From NCBI GenBank assembly GCA_028564675.1, contig JAOVVO010000408.1, forward strand, positions 1 to 64,000: a stretch of DNA of 64,000 nt, given 5' to 3'. Position 1 is the stretch's first letter; every line of letters starts with the position of its first letter. This stretch comes from Onchocerca lupi. Its lineage: Eukaryota > Nematoda > Chromadorea > Rhabditida > Onchocercidae. Below are positions 25,249 through 37,813 of this stretch, one piece after another. The translations under genes were made by a program, and so were the position numbers. The notes under the pieces were generated by a model. That model saw only the letters and a list, made by a program, of their open reading frames with translations. It was not told where the DNA came from and did no database searches.

Positions 25249-28200
25249 ATGACAAATTCTACTAAAAGTGGTATGTTTTTTTTAGATACACTGAGAAATT
25301 TCAATGAGATATTTGACACAAAAAATCAGCTTCTTTCTTCATACACTTTTCCTGGCTATTTAGTATAAAGACAGTAGCTACGTTTCTTTTCGGTATTTGG
25401 AATTCAAAAGTTCGATATGAATTTGAAATTGAACTTATAATTCTATTGTATTTTTCTAGTTCTCATATAAAATTTCAATGGTTCGAAATATAGTCTGTGA
25501 AACACACTGCGAACTATTCTCTGAAGCTTTCCGCAAAACATAAATAATGTGTGTTAGAAACAGGAAAAAAAGAAATATGAATAGAAACAAAATCACTTTT
25601 CTTTTGCTTATCCTTTATGGAAGATTGGTCTTTTATGTTTTTGAGACATTTAACAGTTGAATATTTTCTCTGGAGAAAAGAGAAGAAATATTACAAAATT
25701 TTTGTAGAACTTCTTATAAAGAGAAATAACCAGAAGTATCATGTAACTTCAAGTATTTGGCTAGTAATTGAAAAAACATGCTTAATGGGCCCTCAAAATT
25801 ATGTAAAAATTAAGGCAATTTTGGTTCCACTATTTTAGAAGCTATTTTATTGGATGATGATGATTTTAAACCACCACAAATATTGCAAAATCAAGCTGAC
25901 AAATGGGCTTTTCTAATGCATCCGCCTTTGAAAAAAATTAATAATTCCATTAAGCAGTCACCAGAAAAACGAGAAACAAATCCTGCAGCCTTCTCAGGTA
26001 ATTATTTTGCTTGCATTTTTTGTCTTAGTCTAAATCTACTTTTATCTGATTCTAGGTCAATCTAAAATTCAAATAAATTTCACCAGCACTTAAATTTTAG
26101 GAGTGAAAAGCAATATTGTTCTAACAAATCATTTTATAATTTCGATTTGCTCTTTCAGTGAATAAGAACTGATTTTTAGATCGACCTCGTAAACTACCGG
26201 TTGTGATTGTTTGTGAACAGGATAAGATATCAGAGGACCAAAATTTTTCAAAAGCGTCCACTTCAAAACATTTAAGCAATACGGAGGTTAAGGAAAAAGC
26301 GGATCATCTCTTGAATGCCGTTTTCAAATACAAAAAGTATAAAACGGCAGTTCAGAAGCAAGCAATTTATACTATAGCAAGAAGTGATTTTTTCTTTTAT
26401 CTATAAATGATATTTTTATCCTTTCTATGAATAGGTTATTTGATTGAATATGATGAAATTTTGAAATATATACTGCATATTTTGCTCCGCAAAAGTTCGC
26501 GTCATATGACATTTTTGCGCCGGTAGCAATATGAAGCATATAAAGCCACGTGTGGAAATCATCGCTAGTAAGATGATCTTTATAATGATTTAATGATGTA
26601 CATGTCATCTAAACAAAGTGATTTAAGAAATTCAGAATTCTGAGGAATAAGATTTGGTTTGCGATTTTTTCTATTCTTGTTTCTGTTTGTACATATATAT
26701 AATCAAAAATCTGTTTTTAAGAAAAATCAGATATTTTCATATCATTGCCAACTGGTGCTGGGAAGTCGTTGTGCTATCAGGTATAATTATGTTTTTAATA
26801 TAATGTAAAGCATTATTGTCTGTTTCATTTTTAGAGTTTCTTTGCATGATAATTTTAAATTAGAAATTCAATGTTTATAGTATAAAGTAGTAAGTTCATC
26901 AAAAAGAAAATTTAATTTCAGTTGCCGGCACTAATGTATCATCCAGGTGTAACAATTGTGTTTTCACCATTGATAGCATTGATTCAAGATCAAGTACTTT
27001 CTTGTAAAGCTCATGGAATTAAATGTGATTCACTGAATTCAAAAACTAGTGTTGAGGATCGAAGACGAATTGTTGAAGTAAATGTTTCATGAAATTTGAT
27101 ATACCTCAACTAGATTGTTGAGGAATAGAGATTTTTGAGCTTTGATATGCTATTAAAATGTTTCATATTTTTCTTCTAATTAGGATTTGAGAAATTCAAA
27201 GAAGAAAAAGAATCCTGAATTGAAAATAAATTTCAGGATTTGCGAGCAACAAAACCTGAAACACAGTTATTGTACATTACCCCAGAATCTGCGGCTACTC
27301 CAAATATTCAGCGGTTGATTACAAGCTTATTCAAAAGAAATTTGCTGAATTATTTTGTTGTTGATGAAGCACATTGTGTATCACATTGGGGTCATGATTT
27401 TCGTCCGGATTATTTGAAATTAGGAAACTTACGGCAATTGGCGCCTGAAGTAATGATTTTGTATTTTAAATGTTTTTAGTTATTAGATAGATGGATTCTT
27501 CGAAATAGAGTTACAGTGTTTTGAATTTAGAGTATCCTAGGTATGTTGGATTGCATTGACTGCTACAGCTAACAAAAATGCACAAGATGATATCGTGAAG
27601 CAGTTGAAGCTAAACAACGTGAAAATGTTCAAGGCATCAACATTCCGTGATAATTTATATTATGATGTTATCATGAAAGATTTATTACCTTCTGCACCTG
27701 AGGTTCTTTTTTTTTCCTTTTTCTATTCAGAGATTTGATGCAAGCAAATATTTGAAATGATATAATTATAGAAAATATTAATGAAGAGTGTTAATCATCA
27801 ATGGTGTTTAATAACAAAGTCGACTATCTTCTTACGGCTTAAATTACAAAATTCAAAATAATTACTCAAGTATTTTTCAGAGGCATTTGGCTCTCTTTAT
27901 CATGAAAGCATTAGGATGTACTCAGAAATCCACATCTACCACAAAATTTGCCCCTGAGCCTAAATCAGCGGTTGATGTTGTTAATAAGTTAAAGTTTAAA
28001 TCAGTGGAAGATACGCATTCTTCGAAATCCAATGAGACTTGCGGAAAATTAGCTGTAAGTTTTTTTTTTCTGTTTTTTTCTTTGTTTTTTTTTTTAATTT
28101 CGGATGTATTACTTCATTTTGATTGTTTGAAGGATTTTTTATATTATTTGACGGATCTTCAGGCTCTGCCTCATATCAGTTTTTGGAACGACTTCTTTGA

Positions 28201-31200
28201 CATTTTAAAAAATCTAAAAATAAAAGCAATTTTTGAAAGACAAAGAAATATGCATGCGTTTAGTTTATGGGCAGTGGTATTATATACTGTCGTACACGAG
28301 ATGAATGTGAACGAATGGCGACTCGTCTAACGGAAGAAGGTATTCCTACATATGCCTATCATGCTGGTTTGGGTAATAAGGTTTCTTTTTTGAATTTTGG
28401 TAATTGTACTTAAATTTCTTAATAAAATTTTGAAATATTTATGCACTTTATTTAAAACATTTAAGATTAAATTGTCGTCGAATTTCAAATTTTTAAGATT
28501 AAATTGTCGTCGAATTTCAAATTTATCTTTTGAAGTTTTATATGGATTTAAAATTCAAAATTTGAGATTTCCTTCTTTTTTTATTTCTTTTTCTATGTAT
28601 TAGTTTATTATTTTAAGATGCGCGATGACATCCAGGACAAATGGATGAAAAATGTTATCCCTGTTATTGCAGCTACCATTTCATTTGGAATGGGTATCGA
28701 TAAGGCAGATGTCAGGTGGTTTTGCTGTGCTGATCCTTTTCTTTCTTCCTGTTTTATTTTTTTCCTCAAATTTCAGTGATTTAAGTTTTATTCAGAGCAG
28801 AAAAATTATCAAAATTCATTATTTAGAGTAGTTGTTCATTGGACATGTTCACAGAATCTAGCCGCATATTATCAGGAATCGGGTCGTGCTGGACGTGATG
28901 GTAAACGAAGTTATTGCCGTATCTATTACAGCAGAGATGATCGACAACTGCTCAATTTTTTGATTAATCAAGATATTTATAAAACGAAAGTAAAAGTTTT
29001 AGATGCAGTATAGATTAACAGAAGATGATTCAATAAATTTTTCTGTTGTGCTCCAACATAACTATTTTTTTAGGCTAAAAAATTAGATAAGAAGATAATT
29101 GATGAGCAAGTGAAAGCAATACAACATGGTTTCGAAAAAATGGTGGAATACTGTGAAAAACCCCAGTGCGTTTAATTTTATTTAGCACATTTTTTATCCA
29201 AATTCAAATCATGAGATAGAATACTGTAGATCATATTCTTTTTCTTGAATTTCTGAAGTATGTAAAATTCATTTTAATAATAATTTTGTATATTTTTCAG
29301 ATGCAGACATATATCTTTTGGCCGTTATTTTGGTGATGAAGATTTACGACCATGCAAAAAGAGTTGTGATTATTGTAAAAATCCCGAGGTTTTAATCACC
29401 TTATTATCTGAAAAAACTTTCGTAAAAATTTTGTTGCTGTTGAATACTTTTTAAGCTACTTTTTATGCCTACTTTTTAGATTTGTAACGAAATATTATCA
29501 CGATTTAATGCAGAAGCTTGGAAGGATGTTGGTAGTTCACGGTCTCGAAAACGTCGTTTTAATGATGACGATGATTGTTTTCTGTATGAAGGAGGTCGAG
29601 CAGGAGTCAAGTAAGCCATAGAACATGAAAATGGGCATCAAATTCTTCGTGCCTCTGTAGAATTCAACACATTTTTTTTTTTTTATAATATTATATTATA
29701 GATTTATTATATTATAGAAATTGTTGTGTTTTGTTTGACTTGCTTGTTTCATTCTGAATTTAATGACAGTTATTGACTTTCTGTAAAGAGAATGGGATGT
29801 GAATGAATCTGGTGATGCAGCAGCAATTTCGGAGAATAAGGAAAAGCAATGTCGTACAGAAATCGTCCAACAAGAATTTGCGAGACGTAGAAAGGTTTGA
29901 AATATTTAATTTGTTTCATTTTGAATTGTTTAATTTAACCCAAATATTGATAAGTTCATTTTTTTGACTTCACTATTTGTTGATTGCTCTGTCAGTTAAA
30001 TATCCTAAGAAGTTTTATATTTTTGTCCCACTCATTTTTTTGAAATGTTTTCCGCAATATTTATGATTATTCAAGCGATAACTTCATTTTGCAGACTGCA
30101 GCAACTACAGCAGTTGGTCAAGAAGGTAAGATACTACCAATATTTTTAAAACGTTGGTCAATTGTTTTTTTGATTCTATAGCTAATATCCGATATCAGTA
30201 TATTTGTCAATATCTTATTCAAATTTAAAATTTCAGTTCTTACGAATTTGTTGATTATCGAACCGACAGCAAAAAGTGTCTCCAATCTGACAGCTAATGT
30301 ATTTATAATTCTCTATCTTTCTATTTAAATTTTACTGTTTATTTCCAATTAATAAAAAGTAGAAATATGTTTTTCTGCCGAGAAGATAGTATAGTGGTTT
30401 TTAGATGATTTAGATTTTATCATTTTTCAGATACTGTTGCTGATATTTGTAGCGAAGAAAAATGAAATTTTTAGTTTATTTTGATAGTATTTAATGGTTC
30501 TCAGAATGGAGAAAATTGGAAATAAATGAAAGACAACAAGCCGTTTTCAGAACGTCTATTACATAGATCATTTTTATTATATAAATGGCATTTTTCTTTA
30601 CTTTGATCTAGTAATGGATGAATTTATGTATGTTTTCTTAAATTATAATTTAAGTCTTTTTCCGTCATAATATTCTTATTTACTTTGTTCATAATTTTTA
30701 GCGAAGAGAAACTGTGCGTATGGCAATTTACAAAGCCTTAGTTGCAAACTTATATGACGAACAACATGATGTTGATATAGAGAAGGCATCTTGTTACATC
30801 GAATATGATATTTATAAAAATTCAAAAAATAGTTTTACCTATCAACATAAAATATCGCAGAAGGTTATTTTTTCTCTTTAATTGTTTTTTACATTTATAT
30901 AAGACGATTACCAATCTCTTTTCTCCCATCATTTTTCATAGCTCTATACCATATTTGAACTCATTTATTTTGCATTGTTTACTGTGGAAAAATTTGGAAG
31001 ATGATAATTACAATAAGTAGCGGATAAATAGTTGATCTTATTTTTCATTTTAACTGATAGAAAAAATAATTGAAATCACGTAAACGATATTATTAATCTC
31101 ATATTGCTAGGGATTTATAATGTCTGATTAATATATACGCAGCAAAAAGAAAAATTTCTGACTTATTCGTATGCCAGAAGTATTTTAAAACGAAAAATCA

Positions 31201-31345
31201 AAATATGATGAAAATTTATTTTCAGATAACAGAAATCAAAAAACTGACAAAGGAAAACCAGAAATATGATGTCGGCCATGATAATTTTAGAGCAGAGACG
31301 TCGAAAACACCAGGTTTTCAAACAGCATCAAGCTTAATTTGTTAA
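25249..31345 (+). CDS. rcq-5: RECQ5-type ATP-dependent DNA helicase
   Basis: A 3'-5' RecQ helicase that in other animals restrains homologous recombination and acts at RNA polymerase II. Nineteen exons start at 25249, 25839, 26180, 26731, 26922, 27237, 27541, 27881, 28264, 28618, 28827, 29074, 29301, 29480, 29789, 30095, 30237, 30702 and 31226; all phases agree and the product is 769 residues. Walker A PTGAGKSLCYQ lies near residues 134-144, DEAH at 240-243 (VVDEAHCVSHWGHDFRPDY), motif III ALTATAN near 273, YCRTRDE and YHAGL near 386-415, motif V ISFGMGIDKADVR near 440, and motif VI YYQESGRAGRDG near 465. A zinc-binding region with CRHISFGRYFGD and CKKSCDYC follows. LYEGGR and a C-terminal RecQ5 domain (exon 18, about residues 677-730) mark it as RECQ5 rather than BLM, WRN or RECQ1. 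Exon 8 adds a polar insert between the two helicase lobes. The N-terminus (7-residue exon 1) rests on phase fit only. Confidence 0.93.
28461..28525 (+). repeat. 32-bp tandem duplication in a RECQ5 intron
   Basis: TTAAGATTAAATTGTCGTCG and the bases after it occur at 28461 and again at 28493, nearly identical, so the duplication is recent. It lies inside intron 9. Confidence 0.85.
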
Positions 31346-31780
31346 TCAATATCAAAAACTATATTAATTGAAGCATTTTACAATTCCTTTCACTTCTTTC
31401 ATTAATGTTTTCTGTTATCTTCATGCTTTTCTAAGATTTGATCTTTTTGGATATATTGAATGCTTTGTAGTCGCTCACTTTATGAATCTTTTTTCTTGCT
31501 CTTATATATGTTTTATTTTATTATAAATGTAGAAAGGTAGTTTCAGATAAAAACTTCAATTTTTTTTGTGTTTATTTGGGAGGTATACAACCGCTAATTT
31601 TAAAGCTAATTGGGAATATTGTAATTTCTATGTTTGCTTTTTTATTTCCTTATTCTGCAAGTTGTCTTTTACATTAAGATTGCAAAGCTTCCATTTAAAC
31701 TAATTCTCCTATATTTTTCCCATCTTTTGCTTTTTCCTCACTATCATTAAAAGCCATTGAAACATAAACCTTGAAATCTT
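31346..31780. other. RECQ5 3' flank
   Basis: No gene seen. AT-rich, likely including the 3' UTR of RECQ5. Confidence 0.5.
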
Positions 31781-31788
31781 GCTGGTCA

Positions 31789-32305
31789 TCATCGTACTGC
31801 TACATGTATTTCTTTCATTGTTCCACTACTTTCATACAGCAGTTTATACATCTCTTTCACAAGTTCTTTCGGTTTTTTTTTGATTACCCATTGTTCCATC
31901 TTGGCTTTCTTTCTCTTACTTAAAGTACTAACCCAGTGCTCACTTTTTTGAAGAATTCTGCGAAGGATTTCGCTGTCGCCAACATAGTTGAAATTTTTGT
32001 CCAATTTATCACTCGTTCCGTCTTAAAATAATTTTTCGAATTGACTTGTATTGAACAAATCAATCTCAAGCACCAGCTCATAAAATCTTTGATTTCTCCA
32101 TCACTAATTTCCCTGCCATCACACCTTATAAAATCCATGTTTTCTTTCAAATATCAAGCAATATATCTTAATTAATTCTATATTTTCTACCGTTGCTTAC
32201 ATCCAGAAACTTACTTTTTATGTTTATCTTCATAAACGAAATTTCCTGTCCTTGATTCTCCCCATCTTAATATTACTTCCAGTCTCCTCACTTCATATTT
32301 TTGTG
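31789..32305 (-). pseudogene. Unrecognised coding-like exons, possibly a small gene or remnant
   Basis: On the minus strand, 31789-32025 encodes a Lys/Glu-rich helical segment with GDSEILRRILQKSEHW and KKAKMEQWVIKKKPKEL, ending at a TGA. It is preceded by an acceptor-like TTTTAAG. Upstream, 32045-32150 encodes another plausible stretch (MDFIRCDGREISDGEIKDF), and about 32215-32325 a third that begins MILWNTTQKYEVRRLEV and ends at a strong AAAAA/GTAAGT donor. The phases of the three pieces do not join cleanly, so this is either a gene with exons I have misplaced or a decaying gene. The family is not recognised; the helical, charged character is only loosely like small secreted nematode proteins. 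Confidence 0.35.
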
Positions 32306-32329
32306 TTGTATTCCACAGGATCATAATCA

Positions 32330-33990
32330 GTATTCAAAAAAAAAAAAAAAAAAAAAAAAAGAAGTATAACAGTAATAAAATGCTTATTCCACTCATTAAC
32401 TCGTGATAGATAATGCCAAGATGTTCTATTCTCCCAAGTAGTGTAATTTTTAGGTATCTCCAACCTTACATAATTTTATGAATGGTATTAATGAATGGTA
32501 AAAAATAATAGACCTCTATGTTCCAATGTAAAAATATCAGGGCATAACTTTGAAAACATCACGAGATGTGTTGTTAATATAAAAACTAATTATTAAATCT
32601 TTCATTCAAAATCAAATTCACAACATCAGGATTAGTTTTCCCTTGGGTAAGTTTTATAATTTCGCAAGTGGAGAATCTGACAAGTTTTTTATAATTTCAC
32701 CAATGAAAATCCGCTGATTTAAGCTGAGGAGCGGATTTTGCAAAATATTGCATGGCCACAATAAAAGCAAACACAATGAGAGATATTAAATTCACTGTTA
32801 CTTGAAGTTATAAATTTTAAAACATATTCAATAATGCCGAACGATTTTAATATTCTATACGACTTCATCAAATTAATTATTATTATCAGTGGACTTCAAT
32901 TTTTTAGAAGTTTGACTGAATGATTTCAATTATTGATAATATAGCAAATTTATTGACAAAAATATACAATTTTTTCTTTTTTTCAAACAACTCATAAAGT
33001 GCTGCCATTAGAACAATCAATTTTTCCGTGAGACTAATGTAATGTATTGCGTTTTCCTTCAGTGATCAATTTATCTACTTCCTTCTAAACAATTTCATCT
33101 AATTAGTTTTTATTATAAGTGAATTTAATTGAGAAAGGTTATGACCGAAATAGGTCCAATAATAAGTCTATGACAGGAATTCTGAAATTTATTTCGATGA
33201 AATCGCAAAATGCTACGAAATAAAAATTATGGGCAACAGTTTGGTTTCCAGTTGTTTCTTAAGGAAAAATATCGCAAATATATGGATCATTTGCATTTGA
33301 CCATTATTTGCAAAATTATATAAATTGAGAATGTAAGAAAGTGTCGAGAAATTCAGTACTTTAAGGAAAAAATAAATTATTCAAAGTAAATTCTACAATT
33401 CCGCCCTTTTAATCTCAAGGATCGGTTAAAATCATGAAATGAATAAAAAAATTATTAAAAACGAATCTGAAAGAGAGATTTGTAGCAGACAAATAAAGTA
33501 GAAATGAATTTTAAATTAGAAAGGAGGTTTCTTATGCCGAATTAATTAAAGATTAGAATGATATTTTTTGTCGGTAAAATATCATTTTGATATTTAATGA
33601 AATGATATTGAATAGCATGCATTTCACGAAACATAAAATATTCATTGGCTGCTTTAGTGAATTCTATCACACGCAACTGTTGCTACGTCATTTTCATTGA
33701 TTATGAAAAGATTAACAAAGAAATCAATTACCAATCTATATTTGTGATGGAAGAAAGGAAAATATATTCACTATTAGTTTATTGAACGATTTCAATATTT
33801 AATTTATTTTGTTATCAGACTAGTTGCTGTTATGAGTCGATTCCATTTTTTCAAAAGTTTGGCTGGATAAATCCAATCACTTTGAAAGTGTAACAATGCT
33901 ATTGAGAAAAATATGCAACTTCCTATCAATCAATAACATGTTACCAACAAATCACTAATTTTTCCATGAAAACAACCTATTGCGCATTTA
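32330..33990. other. Noncoding intergenic stretch
   Basis: No gene seen. It has a poly-A run at 32336-32361 and is otherwise AT-rich unique sequence. Confidence 0.55.
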
Positions 33991-33995
33991 TTTTG

Positions 33996-34139
33996 AATCA
34001 TGTTTGAATTAAGATAAATACTAAGATATCAAAAATCATAAGCAAATCATGTTTGAATTAAAATAAATGTTAAGGTATCAAAAGTCGCAGGAAAAATCAT
34101 ATTTGGATTGAAACAAATATTAAGATATCAAAAGTTGTA
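33996..34139 (+). repeat. 50-bp tandem repeat, three copies
   Basis: AATCAT(G/A)TTTG(A/G)ATT starts at 33996, 34045 and 34095, each followed by a TAAGATATCAAAA-like block. The array directly abuts the LTR that starts at 34155. Confidence 0.8.
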
Positions 34140-34154
34140 TTTGAATTAAAGATT

Positions 34155-34672
34155 GTCGAAAATTCCGAGAGATTCATGATATCAGATTTTTGATTCAATC
34201 ATTTTTGTAAATTTTAATCGTTGTTTTTGATATCTGCTCAATAATTTACTTATGTCATGCATTCGTAACGTAACTCTGTAGGCAGCTTATTTATTCTAAA
34301 TGAGATAAGACTGTTGCATTTCATAATGGTCTATTACTGTTTTTAACACTGCTTTGGCACTCGGCCAGGTATGCGACCGATATATTCCAGAAAAGGGTGG
34401 GAGAAACTCAGGAAGGGAATTTTGCTGACTTAAAGGACCTTGCTGGAATATTTCAACTCGTTTCCTCGATATCCAAATACCGAGTAATTCAACTTGCAAT
34501 AGGATTCAAATATAATTCAATTCGTTCCCTATTTCTGTACTGTATTCATTGGACGAGAATAAAATTTCGAATAAATTCGACTGATCAAGCAACCCAATCA
34601 CTCACGACTACAAAGTAAGTCTTTAACTGTCAATTCAAATTAAAGTTATCTTTCTTAAAAAAAAATTCGACA
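34155..34672 (+). mobile_element. LTR, family A copy 1 (BEL/Pao-like, 5' LTR)
   Basis: Begins TGTCGAA and ends TTCGACA, a perfect terminal inverted repeat. It is followed within 6 bp by TGGTGCCCGAGGTGAAG, a typical tRNA-primer site, and then by gag-like sequence, so it is a 5' LTR. Its left part aligns by eye with the LTR at 39850 (shared CCGAG..., AAGACTGTTGCATTTCAT, TGGCACT). Confidence 0.75.
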
Positions 34673-34677
34673 GTTTT

Positions 34678-34695
34678 TGGTGCCCGAGGTGAAGT
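34678..34695 (+). other. Primer-binding site
   Basis: TGGTGCCCGAGGTGAAGT follows the LTR by 5 bp. The leading TGG would pair with a tRNA CCA end; the tRNA species was not identified. Confidence 0.6.
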
Positions 34696-34979
34696 CAATG
34701 GCTACAAATATTATAGCAATTATTGAACCAGCCAAGGAAAGGTTGGACATCTTCTCAAGTAAAAATGATGCAATTCAAGCATCCTGATCAATCCTTGACA
34801 ACAGAACAGCGGCAAGAATTTTACGAAGAAAACGAATAATTGAAGAAAAAGTTCAAAGATTTCAACTTGCATCCATACGTTGGAATCTGTTACGATAAGT
34901 GATTGAATTATATTCAAAAATATACGAAAAAAAAAGAAAAGATGGAGAAGTATGAAGAAATCACAAAAGGCGACAGTGG

Positions 34980-35632
34980 TGTCGGAATAACCGAATAAAG
35001 GTTAATCCATATATTGGTGCAATTAAAATAATTCGATTTTTTAATTGCTCCTGTCGGAGTAACCGAATAAAAGGTAATTCACATATGGTGTAGTTGAACT
35101 AATTCTATTTTGTAATCGTTCACCTCATTTCGTAAATCTAATGGTAGTTAAATTTGCTGAGTATTGGGGCAGTCAATTAAAACGTTGCCCAAATGTAATT
35201 GCAAATCCATTGAAAGTTAAATTTATTTGGTTTTTCACAATGGAATAATGAGCTCCAAGGAGAATGTAATTATCCAGTCTAAAGACCAAATCTTATTACC
35301 AACAAAAAATGAGGCAATTACCAATGTCTGCTCCGGCAATTAATGACACCCAGAGAGAGACAGGGCGTGGACAAAAAACGAAATATAAGCAACGGCGATA
35401 ATCAAATTTATCAGTGACAATCAACCAACGACGTCAACTCAACTTCAACGAACCACCATCTCCCGTTTCTTTTCTAATTTTTTATACGTTTTCCGTATAT
35501 ATTTCTCACTTATTGCGTGTCGCGTCAGCTAATACTGGACGACACCTCACGCGTTGTGTTTCAAGTAATGAAATATTCCAATTACTTAGTGTCGTGAAGC
35601 ACCCTCATTCAAATAGACCAAGTTTCACGACA
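34980..35632 (+). mobile_element. Solo LTR, family C, with 5-bp target duplication
   Basis: Begins TGTCGG and ends CGACA. It is flanked by AGTGG on both sides (34975-34979 and 35633-35637). The gag frame on either side is contiguous once the LTR is ignored. A 72-bp tandem duplication (TGTCGGA(A/G)TAACCGAATAAA at 34980 and 35052) forms its first 140 bp. Confidence 0.8.
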
Positions 35633-36029
35633 AGTGGATTATACAAAATGCTCCATGAAGCAAAGAAGCAATTATAACATTAACCATGCATAAAAACGAA
35701 GTCGACCATGAACTAACGCGACTCTCACAAGAATTATTTCAGTCTAAGGAACTATCAAAATCCACGTCTCATGTAGCAGTCAATCTTCCCTAGTTGTTGT
35801 TACCTACTTTTAGCAGAAACCTCATACTGGCGATAGTTTTGGAGTAGTTTCAATGCTATCTGAAATTCAAAAGCTGAACTATCTGTATTCGTGCTTAAAA
35901 TGCTCTGAAAGCAGTGAGAGATTACGAGATAGGCTCGAGAAAATTGCGAAGTCATAAAAAAGTTGTTGAAAGACAAAAATGGCGAACCATCGATGATAAT
36001 AAAAATTTGTACAACGAATTCCAATCTAT

Positions 36030-36030
<1 letters not shown>

Positions 36031-36073
<43 letters not shown>
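36031..36073 (+). repeat. Poly-A tract, 43 bp
   Basis: Uninterrupted A run inside transposon-derived sequence. Confidence 0.95.
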
Positions 36074-36075
<2 letters not shown>

Positions 36076-36112
36076 AAAAAGAGTGAATTAGGACAATAGA
36101 AACGTGGGATGA

Positions 36113-36864
36113 GTATTACGCCATTTATAGGCGTTAGGCGAAAATTTGCAGCACGCAAGTATTGAAACCTCAGTAGAATACAGACTGCCACGTTAGATAC
36201 TGGAAAAAGTGTATCATCAAAAGGAAACAGATAAATCGTGGCCAGTAGTAAAGCTTAGAAGTTTTCATCAAACTTGATCAATGTGAATGAACAAGTTAAA
36301 TGCAGCCAGCTTTCATTGCATATGCTGATCCAAAAACAATAATGCCTATGCCGGAACAATCTTCCGAAAGTAATCTCGGGAAAATCTCAGCGCTTGCTAC
36401 ATGTCGCTGAAATCGCGAGGATAAAAGGAGAAAACCAGTGATTCCTTCGTTTTAAATTTCACATTGCATATTTGCTTAGTTGATTGTGGTATCATTTTTT
36501 TGTCCTTAAGTCAGTGAGCTTTTAAAAAGAGCTCTCTTTCATCATGCGCTAACCACAAGCACATTCTCATGCGCCCAAAGGTGCATGCTCCTGAGACAAC
36601 AAAGGATCTTTCTTGTTTCTCCAAAATGATACCAGGATCCTCCATCCACGAAGAAGATGAGGGTCCTGAGTACAAAAGTCATTTCAACGAATAAGCTGCC
36701 ATGAGCTCGGTCGGGTGGTCCAGCTCGTTTTATGCCAATTCTTTTTCTTTCCATAACCTATCTCTCTCCCTTTTTTCTTCATGATATTGTCGAAAATGTA
36801 TTGTTGATATAATTGTTGATATAGTTGCTGCGTCCGTTGATTAACAAATTAATCATAATAAAGG
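36113..36864. other. Transposon-derived rubble
   Basis: Higher GC than the flanking DNA, with broken frames on both strands. It is bounded by BEL/Pao pieces and probably derived from one; no domain recognised. Confidence 0.45.
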
Positions 36865-37813
36865 TGTAGGTAAACCGAAATGCTGACATATCCAAATGTT
36901 GTTTATAATAAAAATTTGCAATTTCATACATATAATCATTTGTTCATATTGTTCACAATGGTCTTTTGTTTCTCATCATCTAATCTGCTGATAATGCTCA
37001 TGTGCATCGTTTAAGAGTTGTAAATGACTGTAAAACATGTTGTAAATGGTTGTAAAACATGCTAATGTCTGTAATTTTTATAAGGATTAATGTCATGCTC
37101 TTTATTTAAGGATTGTAAATGATTGTGAAATATGTTTGGAATATCATAGGGATTAATATCATGCTCTTTGTCTAAAGGATTGCCAATGGTTGCAATCATG
37201 TCAACTGTGGAATAATGTAGGGACTAAATCTTTGTTTTTTTGTTTAAGTGTTTTAAGCATTATTTATCTCTTATCCTTTAATCTTTATCCACATCAATCT
37301 TTTTTGCATGATTAATGTATAAACCTCCGCCCCTATCCAGGATGACCATACAAAAGCATTTCTGGACAGCAGGATCAGTGCTTGAATACATCATCAGCAG
37401 CGGGGGCAGCAATCTCTTCAATATTCCGATCATCGGTTCATAAAGAATAGTGACGGTTCAGTGTCTATAAGTGTCGACATCGTCAGTTCATCAGCAACAA
37501 GGGAACTACATCAGCGACAGGCTCTCTTTCATCAATATCAGTGGCAAAACGTTCCCAGCCAATATCAAACGAATTTCAACGAAGCACAAGCAACCATTCT
37601 TCAAAGGACCACTATTGGTATTATTTATATTACTCGCATGTTGTTTTATTTTTTCAATTAATTTTTGTGAAGTGCGATATTGTTTATAATATCGTGCAAA
37701 CCTAATAAAGGCTATTGCTGACTTAGTCAAGTCATAGCAGCAAAAAGATCTCCAATCCAACGACTCTAGAATCCCAAATCATAAATCAATCAGAAACCCC
37801 TCTTTTCCCTGCA
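36865..37813 (+). mobile_element. LTR, family B copy 1 (probable 5' LTR)
   Basis: Begins TGTAGGTAAACCGAAATGC and ends CCCTGCA. It aligns along its length with the LTR at 38204 (shared GCTCATGTGC, GGATGACCATACAAA, GGACCACTATTGGTATTAT, CCAATCCAACGACTCTAGAA). It is longer than copy 2 because a block containing GGATTAATGTCATGCTCTTT is duplicated in it. The sequence after it (GTTGTGCCACGAGCC) resembles a decayed primer site, and gag follows. Confidence 0.8.

Larger units (their letters stand above)
34698..36112 (+). pseudogene. BEL/Pao gag relic (element A), split by a solo LTR
   Basis: Gag-like coding sequence starts just after the primer site (SKNDAIQAS, TAARILRRKRIIEEKVQRF) and has stops at several points. 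It is interrupted at 34980-35632 by a solo LTR and then continues on the right side in the same frame (KMLHEAKKQL). At 35825-35900 the remains of a DUF1759-like gag segment (WR-FWSSFNA and EIQKLNYLYSCLK, in different frames) are visible. A 43-bp poly-A run at 36031-36073 lies within it. The element is clearly dead; no reverse transcriptase or integrase is recognisable. Confidence 0.65.

Noticed and set aside
25617..25838. 73-codon frame as first exon of RECQ5
   Set aside because: Ends at the acceptor region of exon 2 with no donor; the small exon at 25249-25270 fits the phase instead.
36542..36754. 70-codon minus-strand frame in transposon rubble
   Set aside because: No recognisable domain; the region is bounded by BEL/Pao pieces and broken in all frames.
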